Source: JAENVT01 sp031412355 (lineage in GTDB: Bacteria; Actinomycetota; Acidimicrobiia; Acidimicrobiales; Ilumatobacteraceae). From it: a stretch of 14,401 nucleotides of DNA. The stretch lies in contig JANOCR010000216.1 in assembly GCA_031412355.1 (NCBI GenBank), positions 1 through 14,401 on the forward strand. The letters are read 5' to 3'. Shown here piece after piece: positions 7,288 to 13,586 of the stretch (its first letter is position 1; each line of letters opens with the position of its first letter). The notes beneath the pieces were generated by a model. It saw only the letters and a list, made by a program, of their open reading frames with translations. It made no database searches and had not been told where the DNA came from. The position numbers and the translations under genes are program-made.

Positions 7288-8097
7288 TCACATGATGCCA
7301 GGGTTGCGCCCGGGTTCCGTGACCGCCAGCAACTCGATCATCTTGTCGAACAACGCCGGGTTGGCAGCCAACAGCTCGTCGCGGCCGATCGGACCACCGT
7401 CGAAGCGGCCTGTCCGGCACCCTGCCTCCCTGGCGATCAGTTCACCAGCTGCCCAATCCCATGGCCCCAGCCACTGCTCGAAGTAGACGTCGAATCGTCC
7501 GGCAGCGAGGTAGCAGAGATCAGGAGCCGCGGCGCCGAACCGCCGAATGTCGCGAACCGCAGGGATCACCTGGGCGATCCGCTGCGCCTGATCGCGCCGC
7601 CGCTCGACCTGATACGAGAAGCCCGTGGCGACCAGCGCTTGCTGCAGCGATGTCGTGGAACCACACCGGATCGGGGAGCCGTTCAGGAATGCGCCACCAT
7701 CCGCGACCGCGGTGAACAACTCGCGACTGGCGGGAATGTAGACGGCGCCGGCCAGGGCCCGATCGACTGACAATGCGGCGATCGAGACCGCGTACCCCGG
7801 CAGGTCGTACTGGAAGTTGGTGGTGCCGTCGATCGGATCGATCAGCCAGCGGACTCCCGAGGCCCCCGCAGCGTCGGTGCCTTCCTCGCCGATCACGGCA
7901 TCGTCCGGCCGTTCGGCCATCAAACCGGCGACGATCAGTCGCTCGGACGCGCGATCGAACTCGGTGACCACGTCGGTGTCGGACGACTTGGTCGATATCG
8001 ACGTCAGGCCGCTTTTGCGACCCTCGAAAACGAGTTCACCGGCTGCGACCGAAAGTCGCGAGGCCAGATCGCACAGCTCGAGGGCAAGATCCGTCAC
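7288..8097 (-). CDS. Inositol-monophosphatase-family phosphatase
   Basis: Mg-dependent phosphatase of 269 residues in the IMPase/SuhB/HisN superfamily. Motifs: KSSDTDVVTEFD (37-48), metal-ligand Glu71 in VIGEEG, WLIDPIDGTTNF (84-95) with Asp87 and Asp90, and the third metal site GPWDWAAGELIAREAGC (211-227) with Asp214. The block IRRFGAAAPDLCYLAAGRFDVYFE is typical of actinobacterial members. The start GTG at 8097-8095 overlaps the upstream stop (GTGA); longer frames upstream are non-homologous. Likely substrates are inositol 1-phosphate, on the way to phosphatidylinositol and its mannosides, or histidinol phosphate, since HisN enzymes look alike. It lies first before the two-component genes, 3 nt from the response regulator, and is divergent from a mannosyl-lipid donor synthase, which favours the inositol reading slightly. 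Confidence 0.9.
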   Translation of the reverse strand: MTDLALELCDLASRLSVAAGELVFEGRKSGLTSISTKSSDTDVVTEFDRASERLIVAGLMAERPDDAVIGEEGTDAAGASGVRWLIDPIDGTTNFQYDLPGYAVSIAALSVDRALAGAVYIPASRELFTAVADGGAFLNGSPIRCGSTTSLQQALVATGFSYQVERRRDQAQRIAQVIPAVRDIRRFGAAAPDLCYLAAGRFDVYFEQWLGPWDWAAGELIAREAGCRTGRFDGGPIGRDELLAANPALFDKMIELLAVTEPGRNPGIM

Positions 8098-8375
8098 GTG
8101 GCGCGGTCGCTCTGCTGTCGGCGCTCGATCTCTTTCCACTCCCCGAGGGCGCGGAGCACCAGGACCGCGACCACACTCATGCCGATCGCGGCGATGATTG
8201 CTCCGGCCAGCGCACCCAGCCCGCGTTGTGTCGAGCAGCTGCCGTGGCATTGCAGATCGACCAGCGTGTAGCCGATCAACCCACCGGCGAATCCACCGAG
8301 GAGGATCGCCACGAATGCGGCGAAGCGTGCTTTGGGAGGCGGCAACGCGGAGAGCGGAACCTCTGGGTCGACCAC
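8094..8375 (-). CDS. Small two-helix membrane protein with a CxxxC loop
   Basis: Unrecognised protein of 93 residues, first gene of the signalling operon. Two helices are predicted at about 17-39 (AAFVAILLGGFAGGLIGYTLV) and 53-76 (Gly/Ala-rich). Between them lies the short loop DLQCHGSCSTQRG with Cys43 and Cys47 (CxxxC plus His44). The C-terminus is charged (EWKEIERRQQSDRAT) and probably cytoplasmic, which would place the cysteine loop outside the membrane. The GTG start lies 6 nt after a good -10 hexamer on the same strand (TAGGAT), suggesting a leaderless message. The stop overlaps the phosphatase start. Function unknown; a disulfide or metal-binding loop is possible but unproven. Confidence 0.75.
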   Translation of the reverse strand: MVDPEVPLSALPPPKARFAAFVAILLGGFAGGLIGYTLVDLQCHGSCSTQRGLGALAGAIIAAIGMSVVAVLVLRALGEWKEIERRQQSDRAT

Positions 8376-8381
8376 GGCGAC

Positions 8382-8391
8382 ATCCTAGGCT
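8382..8391. promoter_or_regulatory. Shared, near-palindromic -10 for two divergent operons
   Basis: The ten bases ATCCTAGGCT read TAGGCT on the plus strand (8386-8391, 8 nt before the GTG at 8400) and TAGGAT on the minus strand (8387-8382, 6 nt before the GTG at 8375). Both fit the actinobacterial TANNNT -10, share the palindromic core CCTAGG, and lie at distances expected for leaderless transcripts. The whole gap between the two start codons is only 24 bp. No strong -35 is recognisable for either direction, and those would have to lie inside the opposite coding sequence. Confidence 0.55.
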
Positions 8392-8399
8392 GAGCGGTC

Positions 8400-9137
8400 G
8401 TGCGTGTGACCGTGGTCGTGCCGACCTACAACGAAGCCGGCAACATCGAGCGGCTGTGCCGCGAGGTACGCCTGGCACTGCCGCACGCCGAGTTGCTGAT
8501 CGTCGACGACGCAAGCCCCGACGGCACCGCCCAACTGGCCGACGATGTCAGTCGCACGCTCGGTCAGATCACGGTCATCCGACGATCCGACAAGACGGGG
8601 CTCGGCGCGGCGTATCGCGCCGGGTTGCGCGCCGCGATCGATCGCGGCGCCGAGATCTGCGTGCAGATGGATGCCGATCTCTCCCACGATCCCGCGGTAC
8701 TCCCAGCGTTGATCGCCAACGCCGAGCATGGAGCCGATCTGGCCATCGGCAGTCGCTACGTGCCGGGTGGCCTGACCGAGAACTGGCCCAGGCGCCGCCG
8801 CTGGCTCTCGCGGTGGGGAAATCGGTACGCCGCCGGTGTCCTTGGGCTGGCCGTCAACGACGCAACAGCCGGCTACCGCGCCTACCGCACCGAGGCCCTC
8901 GAGCGGATGGAGTTCGACACTGTGACGGCCGAGGGCTACGGGTTTCAAGTGGAGATGACCTATCGCCTGGTGCGCATCGGCGGCAAGGTTGTCGAGTTTC
9001 CGATCACGTTCCGCCAGCGCACGACGGGTGAGTCGAAGATGTCGGGTGGGATCGTGCGCGAGGCTCTCGTGATCGTGATCAAGCTGTGGGTCGCCGACTT
9101 CGGCGGCCGTCGCCGGCGGCGGGCCCAGGGCGGTTAG
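8400..9137 (+). CDS. Polyprenol-phosphate mannosyltransferase-like GT2 enzyme
   Basis: Family 2 glycosyltransferase of 245 residues, probably transferring mannose from GDP-mannose to polyprenyl phosphate to make the lipid-linked mannose donor used outside the membrane. It has the GT-A start VVVPTYNEAGNIERL (6-19), nucleotide-binding VDDASPDGT (35-43), metal-binding Asp91-Ala-Asp93 in QMDADLSHDP, GSRYVPGG (117-124), and the characteristic end motif TTGESKMSGG (208-217). The last feature and the length match Dpm1/Ppm1-type synthases. There is no C-terminal membrane segment, unlike GtrB/DpgS-type enzymes, so it may need a membrane partner; none is obvious here. The start is GTG at 8400 with an apparently leaderless promoter. 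The stop abuts the Nudix GTG with no gap. Substrate preference (mannose versus glucose or N-acetylglucosamine) is inferred. Confidence 0.87.
   Translation: MRVTVVVPTYNEAGNIERLCREVRLALPHAELLIVDDASPDGTAQLADDVSRTLGQITVIRRSDKTGLGAAYRAGLRAAIDRGAEICVQMDADLSHDPAVLPALIANAEHGADLAIGSRYVPGGLTENWPRRRRWLSRWGNRYAAGVLGLAVNDATAGYRAYRTEALERMEFDTVTAEGYGFQVEMTYRLVRIGGKVVEFPITFRQRTTGESKMSGGIVREALVIVIKLWVADFGGRRRRRAQGG
8629..8650. repeat. 22-bp perfect palindrome inside the GT2 gene
   Basis: Twenty-two consecutive self-complementary bases centred between 8639 and 8640, with a core of CGATCGATCG flanked by GCGCCG and CGGCGC arms. It spans codons for residues 77-84 (RAAIDRGA). With no loop it would be a duplex palindrome or a cruciform or hairpin-forming site. 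It is the longest perfect palindrome I noticed by eye in the window. Confidence 0.75.
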
Positions 9138-9641
9138 GTGAGGAACTGGGTCGTCGGAGGGGCCTTGATCCCTCGGATCGGCGGAGTCGACCTCGATGGG
9201 CTCGTACTGGTCGGGAATCGACGACGGGATCGCACCATCGAGTGGACGCCACCCGGCGGGGTGATCGATAGCGGTGAATCGATTCGGCAAGGCCTTGCCC
9301 GCGAAGTTTTCGAAGAGACCGGGCTGACGGTCGCCGGCTGGGCAGGCCTTCGATACTCCGTCGTCGTCGAGGCCCCGGAGTTGGGTTGGAGGTTGCGGGT
9401 CGAGGCGTGGGAGACGGCCGACGTCGTCGGCGACATCGTGCTGGCTGACCCCGACGGGATCGTCGAAGACGTTCGTCAGGTCGCCAGCGCCGAGGCCCCG
9501 GCGCTGCTGGCAAGCAGTCCACAGTGGGTGCACGTTCCAGTCGGTCATTGGCTGACCGGCTCGCTCGAGCCGGCGGGATCGTTCCGCTTCCGGGTGTTCG
9601 GTACCGATCGTGCCAACTCGCGGGTCGAGCGCATCGCATGA
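9138..9641 (+). CDS. Nudix hydrolase
   Basis: Pyrophosphohydrolase of 167 residues with a complete Nudix box at about residues 40-62: G-x5-E-x7-REVFEETGL, including the REVFEE metal-binding core. Members cleave nucleoside diphosphate-linked compounds such as oxidised dNTPs, NDP-sugars, NADH or CoA derivatives. The rest of the sequence gives no substrate signature I recognise. The GTG start directly follows the TAG stop of the glycosyltransferase; AGGGCGG just upstream may serve as a weak ribosome binding site. Its stop overlaps the DNA polymerase IV ATG (ATGA, 9638-9641). Context gives two readings: nucleotide-pool cleaning paired with the translesion polymerase, or NDP-sugar turnover paired with the glycosyltransferase. 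Confidence 0.9.
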   Translation: MRNWVVGGALIPRIGGVDLDGLVLVGNRRRDRTIEWTPPGGVIDSGESIRQGLAREVFEETGLTVAGWAGLRYSVVVEAPELGWRLRVEAWETADVVGDIVLADPDGIVEDVRQVASAEAPALLASSPQWVHVPVGHWLTGSLEPAGSFRFRVFGTDRANSRVERIA

Positions 9642-10909
9642 CCGGCCAGCGGGTGATCCTGCACGTCGACATGGACGCCTTCTATGTCAGTGTCGAACTA
9701 CGTCGACGCCCCGATCTCGTCGGCAAGCCTGTGGTGGTGGGTGGCACCGGTGCACGTGGTGTGATCGCCGCGGCATCGTACGAAGCCCGTCGCTTCGGAG
9801 TGCGCTCGGCGCTCCCCAGCGTCACCGCGAAACGGCTCTGTCCCGACGCCGTGTTCCTGCCCGGCGACCACGCCCTGTACGCGTCGGTCAGCGCCGAGGT
9901 CCACGACATCTTCACCTCGATCACCCCGCTGGTCGAGCCGCTGGCGCTCGACGAGGCCTTTCTCGACGTGTCTGGCGGGCTGCGGCTGCACGGACCGGGA
10001 GCGGTCATCGCCCAGACCATCCGAGATCGGGTCTGGAGCGAACTGCAGTTGCGATGTTCCGTCGGGGTCGCGCCCAACAAGTTCCTGGCCAAGCTGGCGT
10101 CGGTTGCTGCCAAGCCGGTTGCAGCACCGGACGGGGTACGCGACGGAAAGGGCGTGGTCGAGGTGCTGCCTGGGCAGGAACTGGGCTTTCTGCACCCGCT
10201 GCCTGTTCAGGCATTGTGGGGTGTGGGGCCGGCGACCCTGCAGCGGTTACAGGGGCTCGGCGTGCACACCGTTGCCGATCTGGCCGAACTCGACGAGCCG
10301 GCACTGGTCGGCTGTCTCGGCGTGGCGCATGGTCGACACCTGTTCCGGCTGGCGTGGGGTGTCGACGATCGGCCGGTCGAGGTGGATCGGGAGATGAAGT
10401 CGATCGGACACGAAGAGACGTTCTCCGCAGATCTGCACACGCACGCCCAGTTGGTTCGCGAACTGGTGCGGCTCGCCGATGCCGTCGCAGCACGACTGCG
10501 TGCACATGGCCGGACCGCGCGTACGTTGACGCTGAAGGTTCGCTTCGCCGGCTTCGAGACCATCACCAGATCGACCACTGTCGCAGGCGCGTTATCGACC
10601 GCACACGCCATCGTCGCGGCGGTCGAGCCGCTGTTGCACGCTGTCGACCCATCGCCGGGAGTCCGGCTGCTGGGGGTCAGCTGCAGCAACTTCACCACCG
10701 GCTCGCAGCAGCTGAGCCTCGACGATCTACTCGGCGATGGCGTCGACGACGAGCACCATTGGCTGCTGGCCGAGGAGACCGTCGACGCCATCCGCAAGCG
10801 ATTCGGCACCACTGCCATTGGTCCTGCGAGCGCGGTGAGTGATGGTGGGCTCCGGATCGTTCGCCGGGGCGCGCAGCAGTGGGGTCCCGACGAGCAGGCG
10901 AGCAGCTAA
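9638..10909 (+). CDS. dinB: DNA polymerase IV (Y family)
   Basis: Translesion DNA polymerase of 423 residues. Catalytic residues are present: Asp11 in HVDMDAFYVSVE, and Asp105-Glu106 in LALDEAFLDV. The steric-gate aromatic residue is Tyr16, and GVRSALP, CSVGVAPNKFLAKLAS and LPVQALWGVGP (the helix-hairpin-helix thumb region) follow in order. The little-finger domain covers about 240-350. A possible clamp-contact segment QQLSLDDL lies near residue 356 but lacks the usual Phe of QLxLF. The start ATG overlaps the Nudix stop; an open frame extending upstream is shadow coding. I see no LexA-type box directly upstream, and as an internal operon gene it may be expressed with the glycosyltransferase rather than under its own SOS promoter. 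Confidence 0.95.
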   Translation: MTGQRVILHVDMDAFYVSVELRRRPDLVGKPVVVGGTGARGVIAAASYEARRFGVRSALPSVTAKRLCPDAVFLPGDHALYASVSAEVHDIFTSITPLVEPLALDEAFLDVSGGLRLHGPGAVIAQTIRDRVWSELQLRCSVGVAPNKFLAKLASVAAKPVAAPDGVRDGKGVVEVLPGQELGFLHPLPVQALWGVGPATLQRLQGLGVHTVADLAELDEPALVGCLGVAHGRHLFRLAWGVDDRPVEVDREMKSIGHEETFSADLHTHAQLVRELVRLADAVAARLRAHGRTARTLTLKVRFAGFETITRSTTVAGALSTAHAIVAAVEPLLHAVDPSPGVRLLGVSCSNFTTGSQQLSLDDLLGDGVDDEHHWLLAEETVDAIRKRFGTTAIGPASAVSDGGLRIVRRGAQQWGPDEQASS

Positions 10910-10924
10910 ACCTCGCATCCTGCG

Positions 10925-10953
10925 TTGTCTCCAGCGCGGAATCGTGGAAAGAT
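10925..10953 (+). promoter_or_regulatory. Weak candidate promoter before the DUF3040 gene
   Basis: TTGTCT (10925-10930) and AAAGAT (10948-10953) are separated by 17 nt in the 73-bp gap after dinB. The -35 is a partial match; the -10 lacks the first T of TANNNT. Transcription from the upstream operon could equally cover the next gene. Confidence 0.22.
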
Positions 10954-10971
10954 GTCAGAAGGCAATCGGTC

Positions 10972-10976
10972 AGGAG
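10972..10976 (+). promoter_or_regulatory. Ribosome binding site AGGAG for the DUF3040 gene
   Basis: AGGAG ends 6 nt before the ATG at 10983. It fixes that start over in-frame upstream codons, matching the conserved MPLSEDEQ beginning of the family. Confidence 0.7.
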
Positions 10977-10982
10977 TTCGCC

Positions 10983-11315
10983 ATGCCGCTCTCAGAAGAT
11001 GAACAACGCATTCTGCGACAGATCGAAGAGCAGCTCCAGCGCGACCCCAATTTCGGTCGCGACATCAAGCCGCGCCACGTCGGGTCCCGCAGGGCTGTGA
11101 TAGTCAGCTCGACCTCGACCGTGCTGTGCTTGGTGCTGACCGTTGTACTGCTCGGCGTCAGCCCGTATCTGTCATTCGCTGCGTTCATTGCTGCCATCGC
11201 CGCGCTGGCGATCGCCGAGCGTCACGTGGCAGCAATCGGCGAGGCAGGGTTGAATCATCTCAGCGACAGTGTGCGCAGTCGCCTTGGTGGTTCCGCCGGC
11301 AGTCGCGGCGAGTGA
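10983..11315 (+). CDS. DUF3040 family membrane protein
   Basis: Protein of 110 residues. It begins with the conserved DUF3040 signature MPLSEDEQRILRQIEEQL (1-18), then RDPNF, a basic stretch, and two membrane helices (about 38-58 and 61-77). Residues 78-110 form a soluble tail rich in Gly, Ser and Arg. Family members are widespread in actinobacteria, are uncharacterised, and in many genomes lie close to mraZ and the division and cell-wall cluster. The start has an AGGAG ribosome binding site. It lies 73 nt after dinB on the same strand and ends 15 nt from the convergent transglutaminase gene. No mraZ is next to it here. The molecular role is unknown. Confidence 0.88.
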   Translation: MPLSEDEQRILRQIEEQLQRDPNFGRDIKPRHVGSRRAVIVSSTSTVLCLVLTVVLLGVSPYLSFAAFIAAIAALAIAERHVAAIGEAGLNHLSDSVRSRLGGSAGSRGE

Positions 11316-11330
11316 ATCCCGCTCCCTGAG
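11316..11330. other. Fifteen-bp convergent gap
   Basis: The DUF3040 and transglutaminase stops face each other across 15 nt. A 10-bp palindrome TAACCGGTTA (11332-11341) begins at the transglutaminase stop codon, but there is no stem with T-run that would mark an intrinsic terminator. Confidence 0.4.
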
Positions 11331-13586
11331 CTAACCGGTTATCCGTCCCCACGCAGAGCGCGGGTCGAGATGATCCAGCACCCTGGTGACCAGGCTCATA
11401 CGTGCCCGGCAGGCGGCGTCGACCTCACCGCGCAACAGTTCGCTGCGATCGGCGGCGCCCGCATCGACGCCGCGAGGTGAGTAAACGGCGCGGGTCACCA
11501 GTCGGGCGATCTCGATCGTCTCGGCTCTGCCGACGTCGACCGATCGTGCATATTCGAGCGGCGTGGAGCCGGCCACGCGCGGCGCGCCGGCCATCGTGAG
11601 GGACCGCACCGTTGCCGCCCACGCCGAGGTGACTCGTTCCTGCGGGTCTCTGGCGCGGTGTCGCGACCAGCGATTGAGGATCCGCGGCATGACGATGACC
11701 CAGGCGGCGACGACCAGAAGGAGCGCAGCGATGATCCAGCCGCCCGCCGATCCACCGTCGGAGTTGCCCGTGAGCGCTGGGTTGCGGGGGGTCGTCGGCC
11801 CGGTCGGTCCCTCGTTCTCGGGACGATCGCGCGGGGCGCTGGCGGGTGTGAACGAAGGTGTCGGTGCTTGCCCGGCGGTGCCGCCAGGTGTGCCGGTGCG
11901 TTCCTCCTGCTGAGCCGGCACGCCGGTGCGTGCCTCGGCGCCAGGGATCCCGCGACCCGGCGTCGGCTCGAACGCCACCCATCCGTATCCGTCGAACCAC
12001 ACCTCGGGCCATGCGTGCGCGTACCGGCCGGCGACGTGGTACAAGCCATCGGCACCCAGCCGGCCCTGCGTGAAGCCGACCACCACTCGCGACGGCAGGC
12101 CAACGGCGCGGGCCATGGCTGCGTACGTCGTCGCGAACTGCTCGCAGTACCCGATCTTGATGCTCAGGAAATTGAGCATCGCGTCGTTGTTGTGACCGCG
12201 TTGCAAATTCGTGGAGTACTCGAACTGTGTGCGGAAGTAGTCCTGCAGTGTCCTGGCCTTGTCGTATGCAGTTGGTGATTGAGCCGTGACCTGCGCGGCG
12301 AGATCGCGAACTTCGGCGGGCACACTGCGCGGCAGGTCGTAGTACACCGGGTTCGGGGCGCGGTCGACGGTGGCGCTGCGCAATTCGTCTGCTGGCTCGT
12401 AGCTTGCCGAGGTGACCTGGTACTGATATCCCGACTCCAATCCATCTTGCACGTAGAGCGCGCCGCCTTCGTCGGCCCACGACATGGCTCGACCCTGCCA
12501 CGACACTGCGATGGCGGTTCGCGCTGCTGGCGCCAGTTCGCCACCGAGCCGCTTGATGGTGATCTGCTGCAGCACCAGTTCGGCGCTCGCCGGAGTCTGC
12601 GCAAGGGCTCCGTCGGCAGACCGGAAGTCCTCGGGCAGGGTCGTCCACTGTGTGCCGTCGAATTGGCCCAGTCCGGACAGGCCGAGGTAGCGCGGGCTTT
12701 CTGTGGCGACCGTGAACAACTCGACGTTGCCCCGGTTGACCAGTCGCGAGCGAATGTCGACCAGGGGACTGACCACCTCGGTAACGTCGCCCTCGCGATT
12801 GCGGGTGTCGAGCAGTGCCTTGGCGCCCGCCCCGGGCAACTGGGGCGCGACGGCGACAGCACCGGTGGTCGCGAACAAGGCGCACGCCACGGCTGCCGGG
12901 AGTGCGGACCACAGCGATTGGCGACGCTTGCCCATCCATGCCGAATCGTCGCGGGCATGTGCCATCCGCAACGCGGCGATCGTCAGGATGGCCGCACCGA
13001 TCCACAGCGCAGCGACGGAGACCCGGTTGCGATTGACACCAAGTGCCGAGGTGAAGATGAACACGACCCCGGCCGGAACGACTGCCTCGGCTCGACCGAA
13101 GGCGCGGAACGCAAACGAATCGGCGAGCCAGGCGCACAGGGCCAGCGCGGTCGTCGCGGCGATCGCGAAACTTCCTTCGCTTGGCACCGGGGACACTGCT
13201 CGCGGGAACTGCCGCCACACCAGTCGCATGCTGATGCGGAACTGTTCGACTGTTTCGCCCGTGGGGATGCCGAAGCGCGTCGAGTCGCGGAAGTAGATCA
13301 GGCCGAGCAGGATCGCCATTGCGGCGAGACCGGCGGGAAGCGCCAGCCACGCGGTGATCTTGAGCACACGAAACACGCACATCGAGGCGTGAACGCCGAC
13401 GCAGACGACCAGCATGGGTCGCAGGTACGCCCAATCGGGGAAAACGCGACACAAGCTGACCGCGGTGACGACAGTCAGTAGCGTCAGCGCAACCGTCGCC
13501 GGGATGTGGCCGTAGATCGCCTTGTTGGTCGTAGGCGCGGTTCTGGCCCGGCTTGAGCCGAGCGAGGTAGTCGTCGCTGCTGTCAC
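11331..13586 (-). CDS. TgpA-like transglutaminase membrane protein
   Basis: Membrane protein of 751 residues with the DUF3488-transglutaminase-DUF4129 plan. About six N-terminal helices (residues 30-250) precede an extracytoplasmic domain. The papain-like core (about 440-545) has Cys481 in KIGYCEQFATTYAAMARA, His524 in RYAHAWPEVWFDG, and GWVAFEPTPG, where Glu540 takes the place of the usual catalytic Asp. A Gly/Pro/Thr-rich linker (546-612), one more helix (about 615-634) and a cytoplasmic DUF4129-like tail follow. Homologues may act as proteases or transglutaminases on envelope proteins; the substrate is unknown. The start GTG at 13586-13584 overlaps the DUF58 stop (GTGA) with a moderate AGGCGG upstream. 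The pair is usually encoded with a MoxR ATPase, so one is expected beyond the right edge. Confidence 0.92.
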   Translation of the reverse strand: MTAATTTSLGSSRARTAPTTNKAIYGHIPATVALTLLTVVTAVSLCRVFPDWAYLRPMLVVCVGVHASMCVFRVLKITAWLALPAGLAAMAILLGLIYFRDSTRFGIPTGETVEQFRISMRLVWRQFPRAVSPVPSEGSFAIAATTALALCAWLADSFAFRAFGRAEAVVPAGVVFIFTSALGVNRNRVSVAALWIGAAILTIAALRMAHARDDSAWMGKRRQSLWSALPAAVACALFATTGAVAVAPQLPGAGAKALLDTRNREGDVTEVVSPLVDIRSRLVNRGNVELFTVATESPRYLGLSGLGQFDGTQWTTLPEDFRSADGALAQTPASAELVLQQITIKRLGGELAPAARTAIAVSWQGRAMSWADEGGALYVQDGLESGYQYQVTSASYEPADELRSATVDRAPNPVYYDLPRSVPAEVRDLAAQVTAQSPTAYDKARTLQDYFRTQFEYSTNLQRGHNNDAMLNFLSIKIGYCEQFATTYAAMARAVGLPSRVVVGFTQGRLGADGLYHVAGRYAHAWPEVWFDGYGWVAFEPTPGRGIPGAEARTGVPAQQEERTGTPGGTAGQAPTPSFTPASAPRDRPENEGPTGPTTPRNPALTGNSDGGSAGGWIIAALLLVVAAWVIVMPRILNRWSRHRARDPQERVTSAWAATVRSLTMAGAPRVAGSTPLEYARSVDVGRAETIEIARLVTRAVYSPRGVDAGAADRSELLRGEVDAACRARMSLVTRVLDHLDPRSAWGRITG

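Noticed and set aside
8385..9548. A 387-codon minus-strand open frame
   Set aside because: Antisense to the glycosyltransferase and Nudix genes, both with complete catalytic motifs.
11332..11341. TAACCGGTTA palindrome as a terminator
   Set aside because: Short, loop-free stem without a T-run; a 10-bp palindrome is not remarkable.
11425..13452. A 675-codon minus-strand open frame in another register of the transglutaminase gene
   Set aside because: Very Arg-rich with no membrane segments or domains; the overlapping 751-residue frame has clear helices and a catalytic core.
12279..13481. A 400-codon plus-strand open frame
   Set aside because: Lies wholly antisense to the transglutaminase gene; composition is rich in Arg, Gly, Asp and His with no motif, typical of shadow coding.
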